Origin: UBA9300 sp032260385
Lineage (GTDB): Bacteria; Bacteroidota; Bacteroidia; Bacteroidales; VadinHA17
Length of the DNA stretch: 35,901 nucleotides
Assembly: GCA_032260385.1 (NCBI GenBank)
Contig: JAVVEL010000026.1
Location: forward strand, 1 to 35,901
Direction: 5' to 3'
Program-made: the position numbers and the translations under genes
Shown: piece after piece, positions 17,165-25,468 of the stretch
Position numbering within the stretch: position 1 is the first letter of the stretch
Layout: each line of letters opens with the position of its first letter
Notes under the pieces: model-generated
What the model saw: only the letters and a program-made list of their open reading frames with translations
Databases searched by the model: none
Told to the model about the DNA's origin: nothing

Positions 17165-18157
17165 ATGAAAGACAATGCTGGTAATGTTAGGTTGAATGAG
17201 CGTATCAGGGAACTGGAGCTTGAAAACAGCTCTTTGCATAAGAGACTAACTGACAATGAGATAGAGCTGAGTGAAGTACGACATTCCCTTGAAAGGTATA
17301 AGCTGATAGCCGATTTTGCCCATGACTGGGAGATGTGGTTTGCTCCCGACAGGGGCTTTGAATATATCTCGCCTTCATGTGAACACCTTACAGGCTATGC
17401 TGCCGGGGAGCTTATCAATAACCCGGCTTTGCTGGATGATATTATTTATCCGGCTGACCTGGATGATTTCAGGAGGTTTATTTCAGATTCGCTGAATTTT
17501 GTTGACATACGTTCCAGCCTTAATTTCAGGATACTCACCCGTACAAAGCAGATCCGGTGGTGTGAAATTAAGTGCAAGGCTGTGTATGACAGCAGGGGTA
17601 AATACCTCGGACAAAGGGCTTCGGTTAATGATGTTACCAGGTTGATGCAGGCCCTGGGCGAGATAAAGAACCTGGCGGCGGGGAAGGAATATGATGCAAG
17701 GATAAGAGACCGCTACATCAGGGAGATAGAGGATAAGGACAGGGAACTGGTAAGCCAGTTAATGGTGCTGTCGAATAAGAACGAAACATTGCAGTATTTA
17801 AAAACCAACCTTAATGAGATTGTCAAAACAGCTAAGCCGGGCGACAGGGAGAAGTTCAAAAAGATGGTGGACCATATCAACAGCACCCTCCTTTCTACCG
17901 ATAACTGGGAAAACTTCATGCTTCATTTCGAAAAGATACATCCGGGCTTCTTCAGCCGTCTCCAGGCCAAATTTCCTTCACTTACCAGCAAGGACCTTAA
18001 ACTCTGCAGTTACCTGCGCCTGCATATGACAACCAAGGAAATAGCCGGACTGATGAATATCACACCCCAGAGTGCCGAAATATCCAGGGTCAGGTTGAGG
18101 AAAAAACTTAAACTGACAAGAAAAGACAGGCTTTCGGAATATATTTCAAGGATATAA
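17165..18157 (+). CDS. PAS domain regulator with LuxR/GerE-type helix-turn-helix
   Basis: 330 residues. An N-terminal coiled coil (about 8-45; RIRELELENSSLHKRL) is followed by a PAS domain (about 48-160; WEMWFAPDRGFEYISPSCEHLTGY, then a PAC-like IRWCEIKCKAVYD), a second long charged helix (about 165-225) and a C-terminal HTH (about 265-330) with TSKDLKLCSYLRLHMTTKEI and ITPQSAEISRVRLRKKL. This HTH is common in Bacteroidota one-component regulators of the LuxR superfamily. No kinase or receiver domain is present, so it probably senses a small ligand, heme or redox cue through PAS and binds DNA directly. Its targets are unknown; the nearest candidates are its own promoter and the DUF4954-glmS unit downstream. 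Confidence 0.8.
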   Translation: MKDNAGNVRLNERIRELELENSSLHKRLTDNEIELSEVRHSLERYKLIADFAHDWEMWFAPDRGFEYISPSCEHLTGYAAGELINNPALLDDIIYPADLDDFRRFISDSLNFVDIRSSLNFRILTRTKQIRWCEIKCKAVYDSRGKYLGQRASVNDVTRLMQALGEIKNLAAGKEYDARIRDRYIREIEDKDRELVSQLMVLSNKNETLQYLKTNLNEIVKTAKPGDREKFKKMVDHINSTLLSTDNWENFMLHFEKIHPGFFSRLQAKFPSLTSKDLKLCSYLRLHMTTKEIAGLMNITPQSAEISRVRLRKKLKLTRKDRLSEYISRI

Positions 18158-18280
18158 AGTTAGGTTTTATTTTAATTGAACATTTTAAATGCTAAGTAAT
18201 AAATATATCTAATATACATATAAACAGATATATAAAACATATATGTTAGGTATATCGTTTAAAATGTTATGTAATTATTA

Positions 18281-18344
18281 GGTAACAATTTTGTTCTTTT
18301 CCCGTTTAATCGAGTATATTAGCACAGAACAAAAATAAGTTACC
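18281..18344. promoter_or_regulatory. Inverted repeat enclosing the DUF4954-glmS promoter
   Basis: GGTAACAATTTTGTTCT (18281-18297) and AGAACAAAAATAAGTTACC (18326-18344) form an imperfect inverted repeat. Between and within them lies a good promoter: TTTG at 18290-18293, a 21-nt spacer, then TATATTAG at 18315-18322, one mismatch from TAnnTTTG. The left arm covers the -33 box; the right arm covers the expected transcription start and reaches to one base before ATG 18346. This geometry suggests a dimeric-repressor operator or a leader hairpin at the ribosome site. Confidence 0.55.
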
Positions 18345-18345
18345 A

Positions 18346-20358
18346 ATGCAAGAGGCCACTTCAACGGGAGTAAAATACAGGAAATTATCCAGTGAGGAGA
18401 TCGGGCAGTTAATAATGCAGGGATGCACCTGCGATAACTGGGACCTGGTTGAAGCTGACAGGCGTTTTATAACAGACAATATACGAAACGCCCATTTTTC
18501 AGGCCATAACAGGCTGGGAGTCTTTGAGAACGAGGTGGAACTCTTCGGGGGAGTAAAATTCAAAACGGGAATATATAATGCATGGCTGAATAACTGCACC
18601 GTGGGCGATAATGTATTGATTCACAATGTGGGCAGTTATATATCCAATTATATTATTGAGGAAGATGTAATAATACACAATGTCAATACCATCGCGGTAA
18701 GCGGCATGACTTCCTTCGGTAACGGCACCAGGGTTAAGGCCATCAATGAAGATGGAGGCCGTGAGGTTACCATATATGATCATCTCACTACTCACCTGGC
18801 CTACATACTGAGCATGTATCGTCACAGGAAAAAACTGGTGAAAGTAATAGAGGGTCTGATAAAGGATTATGTCGATTATATTTCATACAGTTACGGAACC
18901 ATAGCAAGGGGAGCTTCAATAATTAACTGTGGCAGCATTAAGAATGTTAAGATTGGTCTTGCCGCCCGCCTTGAGGGTGTGCAGAAGCTTAATAACGGTA
19001 GCATAAACAGTTCATACGAGGATCCGGTTCACATAGGTGAAGGTGTCATAATGGATGATTTCATTGTGTGTTCGGGTTCCGAAATAAATGATGCCACCCT
19101 TATCACAAGGTGTTTTATTGGACAGGGATGTGTGCTCGACAAGCATTACTCAGCTGTTGACTCCTTATTTTTCGCCAACTGCCGTGGTTTTCACGGAGAG
19201 GCATGTTCCATTTTTGCAGGCCCATATACGGTAACACACCATAAATCGACCCTCCTCATTGCAGGTATGTTTTCTTTCCTGAACGCGGGCAGCGGTTCAA
19301 ACCAGAGTAACCACCTTTACAAGCTTGGACCCATACACCAGGGGATTATTGAGAGGGGTGTGAAAACAACAAGCGATTCCTACCTGCTGTGGCCCAGCCA
19401 TGTGGGTGCTTTTTCCCTGGTAATGGGACGCCACTATAAACATTCGGATACTTCGCAGTTTCCCTTTTCATACCTGATAGAAAGCAATGATGAAAGTATA
19501 CTGGTGCCTGCCATTAACCTTAAAAGCATAGGCACGATAAGGGATTCAAAGAAGTGGCCCAGGAGGGATGGACGAAAGGGACCCAACAAGCTGGACCAGA
19601 TAAATTTCAATCTGCTCAGCCCCTACACCGTGCAGAAGATGATAGCAGGCAGGGAAATACTGCTTAACATAAAAAAAGCCTCCGGAGAGGATGCCGAAGT
19701 ATATACATGGCAGAGAATGAAGATTCAGAAGCATGCCCTTGACAGGGGCATCCACCTCTATGAACTGGCCATATACAAATTCTTCGGGAATTCACTTATT
19801 ACCCGCCTCCAGCAGCAAAAATTCACCGGTATGGGAAGTCTCAGGAAGGTCCTTGAGAAGGATACCCCGGTAGGACCGGGGAGGTGGATCGACCTGTCGG
19901 GACTGATATGCCCGGCCGAGGCACTGGAAGGCCTGCTGAAATCAATAGAGGAGAAAAGAATAGGCACCATAGAAGAGATCAACTCATATTTCATTTCAAT
20001 ACACAATAACTATTACAATTATGAGTGGTCATGGGTATATGATGCCTTCAGGTCATTTACGGGTAAGGATATGATGAGTCTGAGCATTGATGATCTTATA
20101 GATATTATTGAAAAGTGGCTTGATGCGGTGTTGACGATAGATCACTACCTGTGGGAAGATGCAAGCAAGGAATTCTCGCTGCTCAAGCGCACCGGTTTTG
20201 GGATTGACGGTGAGGCAGCGGATAAGAACCTTGATTTTGAATCGGTCCGCGGAGAATTTGAAACCAACCCTATGGTGGTCTCAATCAGGGAACATATTAA
20301 TACAAAAGAAAAACTTGGGGAAGGGATAATTTCAGGTTTAAAATCTTTAAAAAATTGA
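18346..20358 (+). CDS. DUF4954 family left-handed beta-helix protein
   Basis: 670 residues, matching the Bacteroidota DUF4954 family. The N-terminal two thirds carry hexapeptide-like repeats of a left-handed beta-helix (for example WLNNCTVGDNVLIHNVGSYI, YIIEEDVIIHNV, IGEGVIMDDFIVCSGSEI, IGQGCVLDKHYSA), the fold of GlmU-type acetyltransferases and nucleotidyltransferase C-termini. A helical C-terminal region follows. A conserved-looking HHKSTLLIAGMFSF and Asn/His-rich turns could form an active site, but no reaction has been assigned. It sits 3 nt upstream of glmS, so it is almost certainly co-expressed, and may act on hexosamine phosphates or sugar nucleotides; this is inference. No signal peptide. 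Confidence 0.85.
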   Translation: MQEATSTGVKYRKLSSEEIGQLIMQGCTCDNWDLVEADRRFITDNIRNAHFSGHNRLGVFENEVELFGGVKFKTGIYNAWLNNCTVGDNVLIHNVGSYISNYIIEEDVIIHNVNTIAVSGMTSFGNGTRVKAINEDGGREVTIYDHLTTHLAYILSMYRHRKKLVKVIEGLIKDYVDYISYSYGTIARGASIINCGSIKNVKIGLAARLEGVQKLNNGSINSSYEDPVHIGEGVIMDDFIVCSGSEINDATLITRCFIGQGCVLDKHYSAVDSLFFANCRGFHGEACSIFAGPYTVTHHKSTLLIAGMFSFLNAGSGSNQSNHLYKLGPIHQGIIERGVKTTSDSYLLWPSHVGAFSLVMGRHYKHSDTSQFPFSYLIESNDESILVPAINLKSIGTIRDSKKWPRRDGRKGPNKLDQINFNLLSPYTVQKMIAGREILLNIKKASGEDAEVYTWQRMKIQKHALDRGIHLYELAIYKFFGNSLITRLQQQKFTGMGSLRKVLEKDTPVGPGRWIDLSGLICPAEALEGLLKSIEEKRIGTIEEINSYFISIHNNYYNYEWSWVYDAFRSFTGKDMMSLSIDDLIDIIEKWLDAVLTIDHYLWEDASKEFSLLKRTGFGIDGEAADKNLDFESVRGEFETNPMVVSIREHINTKEKLGEGIISGLKSLKN

Positions 20359-20361
20359 ATT

Positions 20362-22182
20362 ATGTGTGGAATTATCGGTTATACAGGAAGCAGACAGGTC
20401 AGGGATATCCTGATCGATGGTTTGCTAAAGCTCGAATACCGTGGCTACGACAGTGCGGGAATAGCCATTCACAATGGCAGCATGAAAGTCATTAAGAGTC
20501 CCGGCAAGGTGAGCAAACTGGTTGATCTCTTACCCCGCAACCTCCATTCAACCACCGGAATAGCTCATACCCGCTGGGCAACCCACGGAGAGCCATCTGA
20601 AATAAATGCCCATCCTCATACATCAGGTTCAGGCCGTCTTGTCATGGTGCATAACGGAATTATTGAAAATGCTCCCGCAATAGAGAGCTACCTCAGGGAG
20701 AAGGGTTATTCATTTGTCAGCGAGACAGACACAGAGGTCTTGCTTAACCTTATCGACTATGAATATGAGCTCTGCGGAAGCGATTTGCTGAAGGCAATGC
20801 TCAAATCATTTGAAAGAATTGACGGCAGTTATGCCCTGGCCATCCTGGAAAGGGACAGGCCGGGAAGGATAACTCTCTGCCGAAAGGACAGCCCGCTGAT
20901 AATGGGCATTGACGAAACGGGTTATTTTGTTGCTTCGGATATTTATGCAGTGGCTGACTATACAGGTCAGTTTGTTTTTCCCGATAATGATGACATAATA
21001 ATTGCCGACAACAAGGAAGGTGTAAGAGCCTTCGATGGCAGTGGCAATTCGAAGGAGCTTAAAATAAGCAGCTTTAATATAAGCAAAAAGAGCCCTGATC
21101 ATTCCGGCTATAATCACTATATGCAGAAGGAAATATTTGAGCAGCCCCGGATTATTACTGAACTGACCGGCTCTGTTTTATCAATTAAGGGGCAGGCAGC
21201 AGATGGCAGATCACTGGCCGGGATATTACCGGGCATCAGTCGTATTACCATTCTCGGTTGCGGCACCTCGTGGCATGCCGGTCTTATAGGTAAATACCTC
21301 ATCGAGAAGCATGTCAGGATACCCGTTAATGTTGAATACGCATCTGAGTTCAGGTACAGGGACCCGGTTATCGAGCCTGAAGACCTTGTAATATCAATAT
21401 CACAATCAGGCGAAACGGCTGATACCATTGCTGCCAATAAGCTTGCACTGGAAGCAGGGGCAATAACGCTGGGTATACTGAATGTCAGGAATTCGACTCT
21501 CGACAGGGATACCCACTTCCAGATCTACCTGGAGGCAGGTGATGAAATAGGGGTGGCTTCCACCAAGGCCTATACATCACAGATAGTGCAGTTGCTGAGA
21601 CTTACTGCCCTGCTGGCAGGAATAAAAGGAAACGGAAGTACCATAGGGGATATCAGCAGTGCTCTGAAGGATATCTCAGGGAGCATGCGGCAGGTTCTGG
21701 CCAATGCTGAAAAGATTTCTGAACTGGCATCGAAATATGCTTTCAGCAATAATTTCCTCTTCCTGGGCAGGGGACTGAATTTCCCGACCGCACTGGAGGG
21801 AGCCCTAAAGCTTAAAGAGATAAGCTACATACATGCGGAAGGTTACCCGGGCGCTGAAATGAAACACGGACCCATTGCCCTGATTGATTTTAATTTCCCG
21901 ACCCTGGTTGTCTTAACCGACCGGGAAAGCAGGATAAAGATGATGTCGAACATCAAGGAGATAAAGGCAAGGAAAGGGCGTGTAATTGCAATTATCAATG
22001 AGGATGATGACAGTGCCGCCCAGCTGGTTGATGATGTGATTAGGATACCCTCGGTGCCGGATATTGTATCACCCCTGATATCGGTGGTGCCCCTCCAGCT
22101 CTTTGCATATTACGTTGCCCTCTTAAGAGGCTGCAATGTAGACCAGCCGCGCAACCTGGCAAAATCAGTTACCGTGGAATAG
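20362..22182 (+). CDS. glmS: Glutamine--fructose-6-phosphate aminotransferase
   Basis: 606 residues, full length. It starts MCGIIGYTG with the nucleophile Cys2 of the N-terminal Ntn glutaminase (to about residue 215; RGYDSAG, THGEPS and NGIIEN motifs). Two SIS domains follow (about 285-420 with LGCGTSWHAG and SISQSGETADT; about 455-590), and it ends in the family signature PRNLAKSVTVE. It makes glucosamine-6-phosphate for peptidoglycan and LPS. The start is 3 nt after the DUF4954 stop, so both are in one operon. No glmS ribozyme is present upstream, as expected outside Firmicutes. The 3' end lies in a 47-bp tandem duplication. Confidence 0.95.
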   Translation: MCGIIGYTGSRQVRDILIDGLLKLEYRGYDSAGIAIHNGSMKVIKSPGKVSKLVDLLPRNLHSTTGIAHTRWATHGEPSEINAHPHTSGSGRLVMVHNGIIENAPAIESYLREKGYSFVSETDTEVLLNLIDYEYELCGSDLLKAMLKSFERIDGSYALAILERDRPGRITLCRKDSPLIMGIDETGYFVASDIYAVADYTGQFVFPDNDDIIIADNKEGVRAFDGSGNSKELKISSFNISKKSPDHSGYNHYMQKEIFEQPRIITELTGSVLSIKGQAADGRSLAGILPGISRITILGCGTSWHAGLIGKYLIEKHVRIPVNVEYASEFRYRDPVIEPEDLVISISQSGETADTIAANKLALEAGAITLGILNVRNSTLDRDTHFQIYLEAGDEIGVASTKAYTSQIVQLLRLTALLAGIKGNGSTIGDISSALKDISGSMRQVLANAEKISELASKYAFSNNFLFLGRGLNFPTALEGALKLKEISYIHAEGYPGAEMKHGPIALIDFNFPTLVVLTDRESRIKMMSNIKEIKARKGRVIAIINEDDDSAAQLVDDVIRIPSVPDIVSPLISVVPLQLFAYYVALLRGCNVDQPRNLAKSVTVE

Positions 22183-22258
22183 CATAGCCCCTAAAACGGC
22201 AGGTCGTCCTATCAGGTTCCGTGGAATAACATAGCCCCTAAAACGGAAGGTCATCCAT
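22165..22258. repeat. 47-bp tandem duplication spanning two convergent gene ends
   Basis: 22165-22211 and 22212-22258 align at offset 47 with only a few mismatches. Copy 1 includes the last codons and stop of glmS (VE*). Copy 2 has a matching VE-stop pattern. On the minus strand both copies read DDLPF followed by a stop; the one in copy 2 is the real end of the DUF3127 gene, and that in copy 1 is a relic. Confidence 0.85.
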
Positions 22259-22621
22259 TTCGTCGTTGTCGGGAGGCAGGTCGTCCAGGAGGGGGGGAGG
22301 AAAGTCATCGGCAGAAGCGTCCTCAGCCCCTGCCTTTTCTATTCTCCAGGCGTCAAGGTTGGTGAAGTAATTTACCTTGCCGTCCTTTTCCCACTTATTG
22401 CCTTTTATGTTGAATGAAACCCTTACATTCTCATTGAGGTAACTTTCGTCAATGATATCCGTCCTGTCCTGAATACACTGGAATTTTACATAGTCTACAA
22501 ATTCCCGGCCTGAATTCCCTGCTTCCGTCACTTCCAGTACGAATTCCCTTTTTTTGAAACTTTCTCCCTTTTGCAGGACGGGTCCTACATCAATTACTTT
22601 ACCTGACAGTTCAAAAGACAT
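22238..22621 (-). CDS. DUF3127 protein, OB-fold-like with SSB-type acidic tail
   Basis: 127 residues, a Bacteroidota DUF3127 protein. Residues 1-95 (MSFELSGKVIDVGPVLQKG, FKKREFVLEV, VRVSFNIKGNKW, YFTNLDAWRIEK) have the spacing of an OB-fold strand set. The tail is acidic and proline-rich and ends in DDLPF, close to the DDDIPF tip by which bacterial SSB binds its partner proteins. A single-stranded-DNA-binding or SSB-like role is therefore plausible but unproven. It lies 6 nt downstream of the FKBP gene on the same strand, so is probably co-transcribed with it. Its 3' end is part of the 47-bp duplication. Confidence 0.8.
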   Translation of the reverse strand: MSFELSGKVIDVGPVLQKGESFKKREFVLEVTEAGNSGREFVDYVKFQCIQDRTDIIDESYLNENVRVSFNIKGNKWEKDGKVNYFTNLDAWRIEKAGAEDASADDFPPPLLDDLPPDNDEMDDLPF

Positions 22622-22627
22622 TCTCTC

Positions 22628-23332
22628 TTACTTATCGTTAGCACCTATTACATCCAGCAACTCAACTTCAAAGACGAGGGTTGAGAATGGTTTAATATCC
22701 TGTCCTGCTCCCCTGGTTCCATAGCCCAGTTCCTGGGGGATATAAAACTCGAATTTTGATCCTTTAGGCATAAGTTGCAGTCCTTCAGACCATCCTTTAA
22801 TGAGGGTGCTTACCTTGAATTGGGCAGGTTCGCCCCTTTCTACCGAACTGTCGAATATTGTGTCATTAATAAGTTTACCGACATAATGAACAAGGACAGT
22901 GTCCCTGAAGCCGGGTTTTGGACCTTCGCCCATTTCAATGACTTTGTACTGGAGCCCGGTTTCAGTGGTTACCACACCTTCTTTTCCCTTATTGTCCTCC
23001 AGAAACGATTCATTTTCAGCGATATAATCCTTATAGTCCTCTTCGAGTTGTTTTTCCTGGCGTTCCTGCATAACCATCATGATATAACCGCCGGCTGCAG
23101 CATCAATAAAAATTGAATTGCCTTCTTCGGCATCTTTCATTCCCTTAGCCAGGTACATCGGGTCAACGTCTATCTCCGTCCTGTTCTTGAGGTTGTTATA
23201 GATATCAACACCGAAGGCATACGAAAGGGAGTCATCCTGGTTTTCCAGCTTCAGCTTATCAACTCCTTCATTTGAACATGCACCTGATATAATTGCAAGT
23301 GCTGCCAGTAGAATAAAAACATTAAGTTTCAT
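22628..23332 (-). CDS. FKBP-type peptidyl-prolyl isomerase lipoprotein
   Basis: 234 residues. Signal peptide MKLNVFILLAALAI with lipobox SGAC (Cys19) predicts a lipid-anchored periplasmic protein. Residues about 25-115 are the helical FkpA-type dimerisation domain (DSLSYAFGVDIYNNL, YLAKGMKDAEEG). The FKBP domain spans about 125-230, with GLQYKVIEMGEGPKP, VLVHYVGKL, IFDSS, IKGWSEGLQLMPKGSKFEFYIP and FEVELLDV. It catalyses proline isomerisation in envelope protein folding. It heads a two-gene unit with DUF3127 (6-nt spacing); MnmD ends 81 bp upstream. Confidence 0.92.
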   Translation of the reverse strand: MKLNVFILLAALAIISGACSNEGVDKLKLENQDDSLSYAFGVDIYNNLKNRTEIDVDPMYLAKGMKDAEEGNSIFIDAAAGGYIMMVMQERQEKQLEEDYKDYIAENESFLEDNKGKEGVVTTETGLQYKVIEMGEGPKPGFRDTVLVHYVGKLINDTIFDSSVERGEPAQFKVSTLIKGWSEGLQLMPKGSKFEFYIPQELGYGTRGAGQDIKPFSTLVFEVELLDVIGANDK

Positions 23333-23413
23333 GAAATTTCTTTTTAGGTTAAAAATCTGCGCTAAGATAATATTTTCTTATTTGATTAAGAGTTAAAGAA
23401 ATGTGAAAATTGA

Positions 23414-24073
23414 TCAGCTCTTTTTAACAGCCCGGCTGATATGCCTTTTACCGGCAGGTCCGGGGCGGTGCTCAACAGTGAAACCAAGTTTTTCAAGGTC
23501 TCTCTTCAGCTGGCCTCTGGCTGAGTAGGTAACGAACACTCCCCCCGGCTTTAGCAGTGAGGCTGCTTTTGAAATGATATCGAAGGACCATAGCCCAGAC
23601 TGCTTACCGGGTGCAAAGGCATCATAATAAACAAGGTCAAAAACCCTGTCAGGCTGCATTTCCATGAAATCAGCCCTGATCTTAAGGAGTGTGAAATTAT
23701 CATTTATCCTGCAGGGCTCATCCCACCGGCATTCATGAAGTATATTGAAGTAGCCCTGGTCTTCTTCCGGGAAGAAGATATGGTAATTCAGCTTACTGTA
23801 TACACTTTCACTTAAGGGGTATTTTTCCACACTCACATAGTCAACTTTTCGACTGTCCCTAATCGATTCATAAAGGGTAAGCAAGGCATTTAGCCCCGTG
23901 CCGAAGCCCATCTCAAAGACCGATACCGGATTCATGGTACCTGACCTGTAACCGGCATCTATGAAGACATGCATAGATTCGCTTATTGCCCCGAATGTCG
24001 AATGGTAATGCTCATCCAGTTCAGGGACATAGATTGTACTGGACCCGTCAGAAGTTGAAATAATTTTTAGCAT
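23414..24073 (-). CDS. mnmD: tRNA (mnm5s2U34) methyltransferase, stand-alone
   Basis: 219 residues. This is the methyltransferase half of MnmC as a separate protein, as is usual in this phylum. Visible features are the SAM motif FEMGFGTGLNALLTL (near residue 55), acidic VEKYPL at strand 2, and the family core DLVYYDAFAPGKQSGLWS, followed by GGVFVTYSARGQLKRDL. It methylates nm5s2U to mnm5s2U at the tRNA wobble position. The start overlaps the end of uxaC by 26 nt, so translation of the two is likely coupled although their functions are unrelated. Confidence 0.9.
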   Translation of the reverse strand: MLKIISTSDGSSTIYVPELDEHYHSTFGAISESMHVFIDAGYRSGTMNPVSVFEMGFGTGLNALLTLYESIRDSRKVDYVSVEKYPLSESVYSKLNYHIFFPEEDQGYFNILHECRWDEPCRINDNFTLLKIRADFMEMQPDRVFDLVYYDAFAPGKQSGLWSFDIISKAASLLKPGGVFVTYSARGQLKRDLEKLGFTVEHRPGPAGKRHISRAVKKS

Positions 24074-25445
24074 TGTAATATGAAATATTCCTCACCATGG
24101 CTGTTATCAAATCCTTGTCATCGGGGTATATGCCTTTCTCAACCCTTTTGCCTGTCATATTACAGAGTATTCTCCTGAAATATTCATGCCTGGGGAAGGA
24201 AAGGTAACTTCTTGAGTCGGTGGTCATACCCACAAAGTTATTGAGCAGGCCATAGTTTGCCACTGTATCAAGATGTTCCTCTATCCCTTTCATATTGTCC
24301 AGGAACCACCATGCAGGACCGTACTGCATTTTTCCTGGCATGCACGACTGGAAATTACCGGTCATGGACGCTATTACTTCGCTAAAGGCGGGGTTAAGAT
24401 TATAAATTATGCAGGGTGGCAGTTTGTTTTCCCGGTCGAGTGAATCCAGGAAAGAAGCCAGTCCCCGTGCCTGTTTTTCATCACCTATTGAGTCGCCCCC
24501 GGCATCCGGGCCGTGCAGTTTGAATATACCTGTATTGTTATTTCGCAGTGCGCCAAGGTGAAGCTGCATGGTCCACCCATGGAGGGCATAGAGGGAGGCC
24601 AGTTCCCTTAGCAGTGCCATCCTGAACATGCCTGTTTGTTCCCCGGTGATTTCCCTGCCGCTTCTCACCCGGTCAAAAATTTTGCGTACATCCCCCAGGG
24701 TGAAATCGACCACAGGGAGACTGCCGAAGGAATGGTCTGACAGCTTGCAAGCGGATGAGGCAAAGTGGTCAATCCTTTTGGCCATTGCCAGCAAGAAATG
24801 GTCATAGCTTACAATATCCGATGATGACACTTCTGCCAGCCTGTCAAGGTATTCATTAAAAGACTGCCCGTCATCAATATTGAAAGCGCGGTCGGGCCTG
24901 AAACCCGGTAACATCCTGAATCCGGGATCGTCATTCTTTACCAGTTTATGATGTTCAAGGCTGTCAAGTGGATCATCGCTTGTACATATTACTTCAATAT
25001 TGAATTTTTTCAGCAGGCCCCGCACGCTGTATCCCGGCATGGAGAGAGCTGCATTTGCCTCTTCCCATATCCTGTCAGCCGTTGACGGGCTCAGCAACAG
25101 ATCAATATCAAAGTGTCTTTTCAGTTCAAGATGCGACCAGTGGTAGACGGGGTTGCCTATGGCATGGGGAATTGCTTCGGCCCATTTTGTGAATTTTGCC
25201 CTTGCCGGAGCAGCTCCCGAACAATACTTCTCCTTTACCCCGTTAGCCCTCATCAACCTCCATTTATAGTGGTCATTTTCAAGCCATGCTTCCGTTATAT
25301 TCCCGAACTGCCGGTCTTTTGCTATATCTTCCGGTGAGAGGTGACAATGATAGTCAATAATGGGAAGACCGGACACATAATCATGAAACAGGTTTATGGC
25401 ACTGGCCGATTCCAGGAGGAAATCATTGCTAATAAATTGCCGCAT
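24048..25445 (-). CDS. uxaC: Glucuronate isomerase
   Basis: 465 residues, full length. Motifs are DYHCHLSPEDIA near the N-terminus (metal-binding His pair of the amidohydrolase-like fold), the N-terminal ENDHYKWRLMRANGV, VICTSDDPLDSLEHH, the TMQLHLGALRNNN region and the C-terminal VGMTTDSRSYLSFPRHEYFRR. It interconverts D-glucuronate and D-fructuronate (also galacturonate and tagaturonate). The product is the substrate of the SDR enzyme at 10424-11248. It lies 23 nt after the stop of the efflux TolC gene and overlaps mnmD, so it may be read from the metal efflux promoter; no own promoter is obvious in the 23-nt spacer. Confidence 0.94.
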   Translation of the reverse strand: MRQFISNDFLLESASAINLFHDYVSGLPIIDYHCHLSPEDIAKDRQFGNITEAWLENDHYKWRLMRANGVKEKYCSGAAPARAKFTKWAEAIPHAIGNPVYHWSHLELKRHFDIDLLLSPSTADRIWEEANAALSMPGYSVRGLLKKFNIEVICTSDDPLDSLEHHKLVKNDDPGFRMLPGFRPDRAFNIDDGQSFNEYLDRLAEVSSSDIVSYDHFLLAMAKRIDHFASSACKLSDHSFGSLPVVDFTLGDVRKIFDRVRSGREITGEQTGMFRMALLRELASLYALHGWTMQLHLGALRNNNTGIFKLHGPDAGGDSIGDEKQARGLASFLDSLDRENKLPPCIIYNLNPAFSEVIASMTGNFQSCMPGKMQYGPAWWFLDNMKGIEEHLDTVANYGLLNNFVGMTTDSRSYLSFPRHEYFRRILCNMTGKRVEKGIYPDDKDLITAMVRNISYYNAKNYFNF

Positions 25446-25468
25446 AATGTATTTTTTCTGTGAATGTA

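Noticed and set aside
20340..20362. glmS ribozyme or riboswitch upstream of glmS
   Set aside because: Only three bases separate DUF4954 and glmS, leaving no room for a leader element.
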